28,236 nt of DNA, from the NCBI GenBank assembly GCA_003550305.1, contig QKYT01000441.1, positions 2,426 to 30,661 on the forward strand, read 5' to 3'. The notes under the pieces were generated by a model that searched no databases, was not told where the DNA came from, and was given only the letters and a program-made list of their open reading frames with translations. A program made the translations under genes and the position numbers. Below are positions 19,344 through 28,236 of this stretch, piece by piece. Source of the DNA: Glomus cerebriforme. Lineage: Eukaryota; Glomeromycota; Glomeromycetes; Glomerales; Glomeraceae. How positions within the stretch are numbered: the first letter of the stretch is position 1; every line of letters starts with the position of its first letter.

Positions 19344-20859
19344 ATGTCAATGAAATTTTTTTCAAGATTAAGTCAAAATTATATTGAAATTTTGGAGGAT
19401 GATAATTATTATGATATAACTATTGAAGTTGGTAAAGATCCAAACGTAAAAATATTCTGTGCACATATGATTATTCTGTGTTATCGTTCTCCATTTTTAC
19501 GACGAACTTTGAATTCCAACAAAAAGGATAATGACAATATCTTAACTCACATTAAATTACCAAATATTTTACCAGAAAATTTTCAGATTATTTTGAAGTA
19601 AGTTATATTTATAATTTTAATGCATTAAATATTTATATTTAACATATATTTTTACAATGTAGATTATTTATGGTGGTATTATTTCATTAAATGAACAAGA
19701 ACCTTCAGAAATTTTGAAAGTTTTAGTTGCTTCTGATGAGCTTCTTCTTCAAGAATTAGTTGATTATTTACAAAATTATCTAATTGAAAGTAAAACTGAA
19801 TGGATTGAACAACATTTTGAACTTGTTCATCAAACAAGTTTTCAATCCAATTCTTTTTTAGAACTTCAAAAATTTTGTACAGATTTCATGGCTAAATTTC
19901 CAGAAAAAATATTTAAATCGCTTGATTTTACTTCACTTCCTGAAAAATCTTTGGTTTCACTTATTAAAAGAGATGATTTACAAATGAAAGAAATTGAAGT
20001 TTGGGATCATGTATTAAAATGGGGTCTTGCACAAAATCCTACTCTTATTTTAGATCCTATGACTTGGACTGATAATGATTTTAAAATGATGGAAAACACT
20101 TTACAACATTGTTTACCTTTAGTTAGATTTTTTAGTTTGTCTTCTGATGAATTTATACAAAAAGTTCGTCCATATAAAAAACTTTTAAAACATCAACTTT
20201 ATGAAGAATTATTAAATTCTTATTTGAATTCTAACAGTGAACCAAATGATAATATTTTACTTCCTAGATGTGGAAATATTAATGGAATTATTGATTCAAA
20301 AATTGTTAATTCAAATATTGTTTCTATAATTTCAAGATGGATTGATAAAATAGATATTAAAAGTAAATTTGCTTATGCAAGAGAATTGTATTTTCCATAT
20401 GAGTTCAAATTATTATTAAGAGGAAGCAGAGATGGATTCACTCCTAAAATGTTTCATGCATTATGTGATAATAAATCTCATACTGTTACATTCATTAAAG
20501 TAAAGGGAACAGATGAAATTGTTGGGGGGTATAATCCTTTTATATGGAAATCTTTACATGGGTCTGAATGGGGAAAAACAAAAGATAGTTTTATATTTTC
20601 TTTTAAAAATAAGGATAACTTTAAGGATTCAATCTTAAGTCATGTAAAAAATATGAATCAAGCTTTATTTTACCATAATGCTGGTGGTCCCACATTTGAT
20701 GTTGATCTTGTATTAGGTATGGAAAGTCATTGTATTGATTCAAAAGATTATGATTTTATTCAATGTAAACAACGAAGTTATGAGAAAAAAATAAGAAATG
20801 AAGAAAATTTTTTAATAGAAGATTATGAAATATTTCAAATTGTAAAGAAAAAGCTTTAG
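19344..20859 (+). pseudogene. BTB/POZ-BACK-TLDc protein, copy 3, frame broken at the intron-exon junction
   Basis: Exon 1 (19344-19597, 254 nt) ends in phase 2 at a GTAAGT donor exactly as in copies 1 and 2. The only acceptor in the short intron is the TAG at 19660-19662. Exon 2 then starts ATTATTTATGG, while copy 2 has ATACATTTATGG: one base is missing, and the BTB frame is lost. Spliced as in the sister copies, the product stops after about 93 residues. Downstream of the break the frame is open to 20859 (from ATT at 19663) and keeps the second half of BTB, the BACK-like part and a full TLDc domain (LLLRGSRDGFTPKMFHALCD, VGGYNPFIWKS, EDYEIFQIV). An internal ATG at 19714 could give a 381-residue BACK-TLDc protein. 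Either this is a very recent pseudogene or the sequence has a one-base error. Confidence 0.85.
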
Positions 20860-21448
20860 CATGAAGCTAAATGACAAATGTAAATACATTGTATTCTTAA
20901 AGTTAGTTTTTAGATTTTTATTTCTAAATTCAATTTGATTTATTTAAATGTCATAAATATTAAATATAATATTAAATCAATATTTAAAAATGACTAACTA
21001 CTGAAGGATTGAAGCCGCGCACATTTTTACCTTTTTTTTAAGAATTAACACGAATGATACTTATATAAAATTTATGGTTTTCTAATTTATGTTATGTAAT
21101 AAAAATCGATACTTAATCAAGTGCAGATATAGATTACAGCAAATAAATGTTTTTATTTGTAAAATCAATTGTTTATTTAATTATTTAAGAATTCAAATAA
21201 AATGATTAAATTTCTAGTTATATTTTTTTATATTCCTAATCTATTCTAAATAAATCATTAATTTTACTATCTTTGTCTAAATATTGCTATTTTATCCAAT
21301 GCTATTAGCAAATCATTATTCAATGTTCTCTATTATTATTTTTTTATTTTAATCTAATCATTCTGTTATATTTCATTCATTATGTCATCTACATGTGCTT
21401 TTACAGTACTTTGTTCTCATGTATAATATTTTCCTTTCTGGATAGAAC
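20860..21448. other. Spacer, nothing recognised
   Basis: AT-rich DNA after copy 3. It should hold the 3' untranslated region. No open frame or repeat worth naming. Confidence 0.4.
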
Positions 21449-21663
21449 TTGACTGAATCATATGAATTATTAATTCCTAATCTTCCAATTAGAATTGATG
21501 AAGTTGTATATTATATAATCTCCCAAACCATCCGTATTATGTATTATGATATGGAAATCTATAATGTCGATGTGCTAGGACGCACCTGAAGGAAAAATCA
21601 GAGCAATTGACTAGAGATTACAACACACAAACTAATATAGGAATTAATGATATTGCCTGGTAA
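21449..21663 (+). pseudogene. Unidentified coding relic
   Basis: A readable stretch starts LTESYELLIPNLPIRIDEVV and runs through YYIISQTIRIMYYDMEIYNV to a TGA near 21590. After a one-base shift it goes on as LKEKSEQLTRDYNTQTNIGI and NDIAW before a TAA at 21661-21663. Amino-acid use is gene-like and the two pieces abut, so a single ancestral exon is likely. No family recognised. Confidence 0.3.
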
Positions 21664-21689
21664 ACAAATTATTATAAAGATCATTCTTC

Positions 21690-21990
21690 TGATTCTTTTT
21701 TCATTCTATTCCCTCTTTTCGTTATAATTTTTGTCTTTATTTCTATTTTGAATGATTTTATTATTTGTTTTCTCTATCCTTAATTCATACAACTCTACTT
21801 CTTGTCTTAAGGAAACATGTTAATTTGTCTATTTGTGCATAATTTTTCTGTTGTTGAAGTTCATTCCATTCTCATCAAGTTCTTTTAGATTGTTTCTGCT
21901 TCTTCACCATATTCTTTGTTCAATTTATCTCAATTTCTTCTTTTTTTTTTTTATATCTTTTGGTCTCTTATCTCTGGAAATATGGACAAA
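21690..21990 (-). pseudogene. Coiled-coil-like coding relic
   Basis: The minus strand reads EWNELQQQKNYAQIDKLTC, then, one base shifted, RQEVELYELRIEKTNNKIIQ and NRNKDKNYNEKRE. Upstream lies NKEYGEEAETI with a stop. The composition (E, K, Q, N, with regular L and I) suggests a coiled coil from a decayed gene. This could also be chance in a pyrimidine-rich stretch of the plus strand. Confidence 0.25.
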
Positions 21991-22891
21991 ACTCTTGTGA
22001 CTTTTTACCATTATCTTTTAATATATAATTATATGTAGCGCCTATTCCTAGACTGTAGATCAATTTAAGTTGTCTTTTTTGATGTCCTTTTGTTCTCTTT
22101 ACATTTTCCTGTTAATAAGGTTATGGTACTTTCACCTTATACTGAAAAAGAATTGGTTCTCATAATAAAGTTATGTTAGATAAAGACAAAGGTAAATAAA
22201 TATAGAAAGTAAAAAGGAAATTCTAGTCAAAAGCAAATCAGCCATTTAGGAGATACTCGACTAACTGACTGATTTTTTCTTGCCTGTTATGAGGAAAGTC
22301 AACTCATATACAGTATAAGGAAAATAAGTCTGGAATTCTAATATTTAAAAGAGATAAAAATTGTCATGATATAATGTAATTAATTTATCGAAAAAAAGGT
22401 ACATTAATTGAGAACATTTTGTAAATTTTTACAAAGGTTGTGCCGGTTGTGCCATGAGGATTTTTTATGAGATCATAATTGATCAATATTAATTTTTATT
22501 AATGATTTTATTTGTACAAATAAATAGAGGTGCATAAGGTACTGTATATTATTAACGTAACTACCGTAACCACACAGTTTTGACATATGACATAACTAAA
22601 AGTAAAAATTACAAAGATTTGATGTTATTTATAAATACATCCTCGGCAACTACACCAACAGTATAATTAACTAAATTATAATTTTATTCATTATACGAAA
22701 TTAGTACTAATTGATAGAATTTGAAGATTAAAACCAAATCAAAATTTGACATCTGTTAATGTTGTGGCTTGTGAATCATATACAATATTTATCAAAATGA
22801 TTCATTTAGATTATAAAAATATGAGGCTGTGCATATGAACTATAAGAATCCGACAATTTTTTCTATCTTTTTTTACTTTCAAAAATAAAAA
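21991..22891. other. Upstream region of the F-box gene
   Basis: About 900 bp without a coding frame that I can support. No promoter motif can be singled out. Confidence 0.4.
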
Positions 22892-24366
22892 ATGTCAAAG
22901 CTTAACAAAGATATCCTTTTCCTAATATTTAAAGAATTTCAAGATGATAAAATATTCCTTTATTCATGTCTTTTAGTTAACAGAACCTGGTGTGAAACAG
23001 CAGTGACAATTTTATGGAAAATTCCTGGACGATATAAACTAATAACTGAAAATGCAAATATCAAATTAGTTAATGTAATACTTTTACATTTATCAGAAGA
23101 GAAAAGAAAAATTTTAAAGAATCAAGGAATTAATTTTTTTACAAATTTATATCAGTCTAATCAACAACCTTTGTTTAATTATATTAAACTTTGGAAATAT
23201 TTAAATCTTCAACTTTTAGAAAGTTTGATTAGATCTATACCGAATATTGAAATATCAATAATGTCCATCATAGAAAATGAAATAATGAATTTATTTATTA
23301 ATGAAAACACTAGTTTTATTGCCCTTTCTATTCCAAAATTAGTTGATCATCAATTACAACATATTTCAGGAACTGAATTTTGCTTTTCAGGACTTGAATA
23401 CCTTTATTGTTACAGTGATAATGACAATCAAAATATTTTGAAAGGATTATCTAGTATAAGCAAATCGATTAAAAAATTGACAGTTGATATACCATTCGAT
23501 AATACCAATTTTTCTGGAATCATTAAATTAATAGAAGCACAAAAAAACCTAAATAAGGTCTGTTTGCATAACTCATATTATAATAATATGAGAAATATTG
23601 AAGAATCATTAATTAAAAATGTAGATACTATCCAATATTTACAAATAGATTGGATACCTGTTACAAAAATTCTTTCATATCTTGTAAATTTAACGAATTT
23701 GACAATTATTTTGCGTACATTTGATGACATAAAAATCATTTGTTCGGAGTATCTTTACCCGTTTTAAAGGTCCTAAGATCAGAATATATTCCACTTAACA
23801 TCATGTCAAATTTAATTGAGAATACAAAAGGACATCTTACTGAAGTCAGTATTTTAAGTTGTTTTTTTAAGGATAAATCTCATAACAAAATTCTTATCCA
23901 TGCAATCTATCAGAATTGTCCGAACCTTAGGTATATTAAAATATCGATCAATAATGATAATCTTCCAGAATTTGAAAAGCTATTAGTTAATTGTCAATAT
24001 TTAAATGGATTGGTTATTATGAATACAAGAGGTCTTTACTATGATGATTTGTTTAAAATTTTAGTTAAATCATCACCAATTAGTTTAAATAAATTTAAAT
24101 TTGAATTTAATACGAAATATCAACATAAATTGAAGTATTTAAAATTATTTTTTGATAATTGGAAAGATAGACCCCCTATTTTATTACACATCGATCCAAT
24201 TAATTATTTTACAGACACACATATTAAGCAGATAAAGAAAACAGAAGATTTAATTAAAAAATATAAAACAAAAGGAATAGTTAAAGATTATGACATTAAT
24301 GGTTCTAATTTTGAATTTGAATGGAATTATCAAAATAAACCTCTTTTTTATTCTAATTGGTTATAA
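22892..24366 (+). CDS. F-box protein with LRR-like repeats, one-base frame break
   Basis: The N-terminus reads MSKLNKDILFLIFKEF, then LYSCLLVNRTWCETAVTILW, a typical fungal F-box (about residues 3-45), which would bind Skp1 of an SCF ubiquitin ligase. It is followed by degenerate leucine-rich repeats (SIKKLTVDI, NCPNLRYIKISI, NCQYLNGLVIMN) and a C-terminal part with LKYLKLFFDNWKDRPPILLH, as in the expanded Rhizophagus F-box family. The frame from 22892 ends at 23767, while the family-like sequence continues in another frame to 24366. Reading one more A in the A5 run at 23731-23735 gives DDIKNHLFGVSLPVLKVL and a single protein of about 491 residues. No intron fits the break. As written it encodes 291 residues without the C-terminal repeats. 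I annotate the whole span as one gene, either a young pseudogene or carrying a homopolymer error. Confidence 0.8.
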
Positions 24367-25267
24367 TTATGAATTAATGATAAATTATATATAACTTCAA
24401 AAATTAGATGCTTTTTTGTGATTTTTATCAAATATTTTTATTCAAAACTGAATTTTTTTTATGAAACTCTATAAGTTTTATTTGTTTAATCTTCATTTTA
24501 ATTTTTTTGTTTTTTTCCTTATATTTTTAAATTTTCTTCACTTTTTTTTTAATAAAAATTAAATATTGAATAAATTGAATAAATAAAATTAGTTATTAAT
24601 TGAATAAAATTATTACATACAGTACATTGGTAAATTTAATATATTCTTCTAATACATTAAGTCAGTCACACAATGAAAGGTTTAAATTTTCAAAAGGCCA
24701 CTTTAATGTTAAATTTCAGGAAACGTTAAATGTACGTCAGCAGTGAAATGCTTGTTCGTAAATGCACGTGCCTAATAATTGAGTTAAAGATATTGTATAA
24801 TTCAATTTTATTAAATTAGGAGATTTTAAACTAAGTCATATAGAGTACAAAGTTTGAAAACTTTTCAGATCATCTAAAAGTTCTGAAGATTAAATCGTGA
24901 TATCGATTTTAAGTGGTATTTCCTTTGTTAAGTTCAGAGTCTCAAAAGTACAAGACTGAAAGCTATTATTATGATATAATTGAATTTAACCATTACAAAA
25001 AAAAAGAATTACTTATAAAATTTTGAATTATTAATAATATTTTATTATTTTCAGGAATAATAATTCACTACGCAAAAATAATAAATTTAACTTGGTGGCA
25101 ATTTCATTGTAATTTCTATTTAATTATAAAAACAAAAGCAACGCTATCATCATTATCACATAAATTACATGAATTGTACCATTAATAATATTATGCAATT
25201 TGTACGTCATCTGAATGTATATATACACAACATAAATACATAATCTTTCTTTTTACTCCAAAAAAAA
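24367..25267. other. Spacer, no gene seen
   Basis: Starts with T-rich sequence and an AATAAA-type context near 24580-24590 that could serve 3' processing of the F-box transcript. Nothing else recognised. Confidence 0.4.
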
Positions 25268-25268
25268 G

Positions 25269-25440
25269 ACGTCAAATTAAATAGTGATATTCTTCACTTG
25301 ATTTTTTAACAATTAAATGAAATTCTTCTTTCTCTTATTTTTTGGTTAATAAATTCTAGTGTAAACTAATTGTCCTAATTTTATGGAAATTTCCTTAGAA
25401 ATATGTCCTAATAATTGTGAAGAAATAGAAAAAAATTAAT
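25269..25440 (+). pseudogene. Relic of an F-box protein N-terminus
   Basis: Pieces match the intact F-box gene at 22892: KLNSDILHLIF (compare KLNKDILFLIF), then, in another frame, LVNKF, a stop, CKLIVLILWKFP, a stop, KYVLIIVKK (compare LVNRTWCETAVTILWKIPGRYKLITE). The start codon has become ACG, and several stops and shifts are present. It is a second, dead F-box copy downstream of the first on the same strand. Confidence 0.6.
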
Positions 25441-25805
25441 CAATATTATTATTTTATTTATCATTAAAATAAACTTTCTAATGAGACGAGATATAAATAT
25501 CATTTCAGCAGAGCAATAAAAAGCAAAAACTTTCATTCAATTATGTTATGATGACATAATAATTTGTTGGAATATTATATTGTTATGTATACGGGTCAGT
25601 TAATGCCCGTAGGTAAATCTTAAAAGCTACACTGTTGTACACAATTTCGTCAAAGGAAAATAATGAAAATAAATTTTTATCTGAACTTTTAGTCCATATT
25701 GTTTTGTAAATCTTTATGTTTTACAAAAAACTTTAGTTACCTGGTACCCATTGTCAAACATCTTAACTTTGTAACGTGAATATATCATGAGTATCTCAGC
25801 GAATA

Positions 25806-25925
25806 AACAAAAGATTTTGACTATCAATATTATAAACTAATTGAAGAACAAAATTTGTTAATTGATGAATTAATATTAAATGAAGAATTAAAAGAACGTT
25901 ACATAAGTTGTAAGAATGCTATCCT
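25806..25925 (+). pseudogene. Relic of a kinase N-terminal exon
   Basis: The plus strand reads KDFDYQYYKLIEEQNLLIDE and LILNEELKERYISCKN. The intact kinase at 2285-3879 has KDFVYYKLTEEQKLLIDK and LILNEELKKRYKDYGLCKEC at residues 29-66, so this is a copy of its first exon. The Cys motif that should follow is missing. It lies on the strand opposite to the two kinase genes of the window. Confidence 0.65.
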
Positions 25926-26529
25926 CAAAATATTAATTTAATAATCTAATAGTAATTTAATTTTATTTCTAATGTTTACTTGAATAAATTGATTACTTAA
26001 ATAAATAATCACTTAGATTGACTGCAATTGAAATCATAGTTAACACTACAGAAATTCTATTGTTCATAAATATTATTTCGTTAAATACAGCACATACATA
26101 AGGATCTATATAACTATTAATAGTTCAGTTATTACATAAACATTTATTTTGTTCAACTGTTAAGCTGAATAATTTAAGGGGATAATTATTTCATGAAAGA
26201 TACAGTACATTTCAATAATAATTAATTGTATATTAAAAGAATGTAATAAATAAAATAGTATAAACATCATTTAAAGGCAAATAATAATTTTATGTTTATT
26301 CGCTATTTATAATAAGTTATTTGCTTATTTTGTGGAAATTTATTTGAGCAAATATTAATAACTAGTTATATTATGGAGTGAAATTCCCTTTCACGTTTAT
26401 TTGCCAAAGGATTGAAGAAATTTAAATAAACAATACCATTTATTGATTGGTAAAAAGTAAACTATTGTTAAACTTCGCCAATAATTTACTGCAATGTAAA
26501 CGTACCTCTATCGTTATTGGATATTGAAA
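25926..26529. other. Spacer, nothing recognised
   Basis: AT-rich, without open frames or clear repeats. Confidence 0.4.
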
Positions 26530-26782
26530 AAATGACAAAAAATAAATGTGCTCTTCATATAACTAAATCTTTATTAGACAATAGGGGGGGGGGGTGATAA
26601 AACACTAAAATATATTTTTACTTCTTGGAAGAGAGGATAAAATCATATTTTAAGGAAATTATAAACCAGATGAGCTTATTTTAGATGTTATGAGAAATGA
26701 TCGATTTCATGATCAATGGTTTTACTTTTATAGATTGTTTTTAATTAGGACTCCAAAATATCCATACAGAGGTCAGGTCTAG
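26530..26782 (+). pseudogene. Short unidentified coding relic with a G11 run
   Basis: Gene-like words on the plus strand are KCALHITKSLLDNR before a run of 11 G (26584-26594), and YKPDELILDVMRNDRFHDQW with FYFYRLFLIRTPKYPYRGQV after it, closed by a TAG. No family recognised. Confidence 0.25.
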
Positions 26783-26992
26783 CAAAAAAAAATTTACTAT
26801 TAGCTACACATTTTTCATGGACGGAATTACGGTAATGTCAGTCAGTTATTAAAATAAGTAATAAATTTCTGGCTGGAATTATCTAAAATTATCCAAAAAA
26901 GGAAAGATTTACATGATTTTTTTAGATCTTTTAGGATGAAATTATCACACTATCACCGTCACCTTTTTCATCCTACATGATTTTTACAAAAA

Positions 26993-27013
26993 AAATAAAT
27001 AAATAAATAAATT
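26993..27013. repeat. AAAT microsatellite
   Basis: About five copies of a 4-bp AAAT/TAAA unit, following an A run. Confidence 0.7.
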
Positions 27014-27131
27014 TGAATTCGTTATATATTTGATGATTAAATGACATACTATTAAAAAATTTAGCAAGTAAACTATATAATATTTTAAATTTACCTTTAC
27101 TATATTTTCTAAATTGGGTTCAATTAAAGAT

Positions 27132-27982
27132 TCAGATTTCACAATCTAAACATTCGGATTTAATATATTTTAGTGTAATAGAATTAATCGATCGGGATGT
27201 ATAAATAGCTTGTGGATGTTGTTTAATTTTCTTAAAAGTAGAGAGATGTAACTTTCTATAATTTTCTGCTTCTTTAAATTGTTTTCTAATTTCAATTGTA
27301 AATGATTCACCCTTTGCATAAGTATAAGATTTATAAAATGACTCAATTAATTCATATATATCTGTAGCGCTTGGTCTATTATCTGGACTTGAATCTAAAC
27401 ATCTTTTCATTAAGTCAATATAACATTTTGGTGCTTCTGAATCTTTTATTTTAGGTTTAATTCCATCATTACATATATCTAGTGCTAAAAACTCATCATG
27501 AGCACGATCGGTAAAAGGCTGTTTTCCAGTTGCTGTAAAATACATAACCATACCAAAACTATATATGTCTGCAGCTTGAGTATAAGGATTTCCTCTCAAT
27601 ATTTCAGGAGCCATATAAGGTATAACTCCACTAATATTTGATTCACCCATATTATCTACCTTTCCACATAATCCCATATCTGAAATAAATATTAATTTTT
27701 TATTAAATGTATTCAAATTTTTTGTTAAAAATAATATATTTCCTGTATGAAAATCACGATGAACCATCTTATTTTGATGAATTTCTTTAAGACCTTCAAT
27801 AATATTTAACAGAATTTGTATTCTATTTTTCCAATTAAAATCTTTAAAAATTTTATTTATCCAATCATTAAAATTTCCACCTTCCGCATATTCGAGAACC
27901 ATAATATAATCTTTGGTATCTGGATTTTGAGATATTCCATACACATTAAGAATATTATTCATTCTGTTAATTGAATATTCCT
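27132..27982 (-). CDS. Protein kinase C-lobe exon; 5' exon not found in the window
   Basis: The frame reads back to an AG acceptor at about 27983, adding VKEYSINR before MNNILNVYGI; the ATG at 27962 is therefore probably internal. Counted from that ATG the exon gives 276 residues: hinge MVLEYAEGGN (21-30), catalytic loop HRDFHTGN (68-75; D70, N75), DMG in place of DFG (95-97), APE (118-120), DIYSFGM (132-138) and an RP motif in the last helix of the fold (196-197). The tail ends SECLDCEI. It matches the same kinase class as the gene at 2285-3879 but with a canonical HRD. The glycine loop and the VAIK lysine must lie on an upstream exon. I see none in the 250 bp left, where repeat-like sequence sits. 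Either the exon is beyond 28236 or the gene has lost its N-lobe. Confidence 0.8.
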
Positions 27983-28029
27983 TAACCTAATTTTAAAGAA
28001 TATATTATTATTAGGGAAAATTTATTCCT

Positions 28030-28085
28030 CACCCCGGGTGAGATCAATATTCCTCACCCCATCACGTGATTATATAATGATATAT
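28030..28085. repeat. Palindromic CTCACCCC repeat block
   Basis: ATTCCTCACCCC occurs twice (from about 28024 and 28049). The first copy runs into CCCCGGGTGAG, which is nearly self-inverse with CTCACCCC. CACGTGA, an E-box core, follows at about 28063. The block is GC-rich against its surroundings and lies just upstream of the kinase exon. It may be part of a dispersed repeat or a promoter patch. Confidence 0.4.
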
Positions 28086-28236
28086 AATGTTGATTGCATT
28101 TTAAATTTTTTCCAAAAACGCGTCTTTAATATTATTACAAAAAAATTCATAATTCCATAACCACTTGAACTAGCCTCATGAAAATTAATATGCAATTATT
28201 TCCATGCCTGCTGAACAACTTTACTTAAGCTTCCTT

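Noticed and set aside
1..28236. CRISPR arrays, tRNA or rRNA genes, operons
   Set aside because: No regularly spaced repeats, no cloverleaf with tRNA A and B boxes and no rRNA core were seen; the gene structure is that of a eukaryote with introns.

Overview
The window looks like nuclear DNA of an arbuscular mycorrhizal fungus, most probably Rhizophagus irregularis or a close relative. The DNA is very AT-rich, introns are short (about 65-80 nt, GT..AG), and intergenic spaces are long and full of homopolymers. The intact genes belong to families greatly expanded in Glomeromycotina: BTB-TLDc proteins, tyrosine-kinase-like protein kinases with an N-terminal Cys4 motif, and F-box proteins. The organism call and the family names come from pattern recognition of the translated protein; no database was searched.

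Layout. 1-1.7 kb: the 3' part of a broken gene resembling fungal Roco/COR-type proteins, running into the decayed C-terminal part of an F-box protein. 2.3-3.9 kb (-): a three-exon protein kinase. 4.8-9.3 kb: decayed lineage-specific genes on both strands, interrupted by a GC-rich repeat island, a 113-bp hairpin and a Tc1/mariner-type non-autonomous element with TA target duplications. 10.1-11.1 kb (-): a SAM-domain-like pseudogene. 12.1-20.9 kb: a BTB-TLDc cluster with three near-complete copies (two on -, one on +) and a fourth copy reduced to a scrap. The copy on + has lost one base at its intron-exon junction. 18.1-18.9 kb (-): another decayed gene between the divergent BTB-TLDc copies. 21.4-22 kb: two coding relics. 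22.9-24.4 kb (+): an F-box protein with a one-base break in an A run. 25.3-25.9 kb (+): relics of an F-box N-terminus and a kinase N-terminus. 27.1-28 kb (-): the C-lobe exon of a second kinase, whose N-lobe exon is not seen before the window ends.

How the parts fit. I see no pathway or operon. The window records local duplication and decay of signalling and ubiquitin-adaptor-like families: each intact family has at least one dead fragment within a few kb. Intact genes: the kinase at 2285-3879 and the BTB-TLDc genes at 12074-13586 and 16282-17795. One-base breaks of uncertain origin (mutation or assembly error): the BTB-TLDc copy at 19344-20859 and the F-box gene at 22892-24366. I found no tRNA, rRNA, CRISPR array or convincing new multi-gene system.
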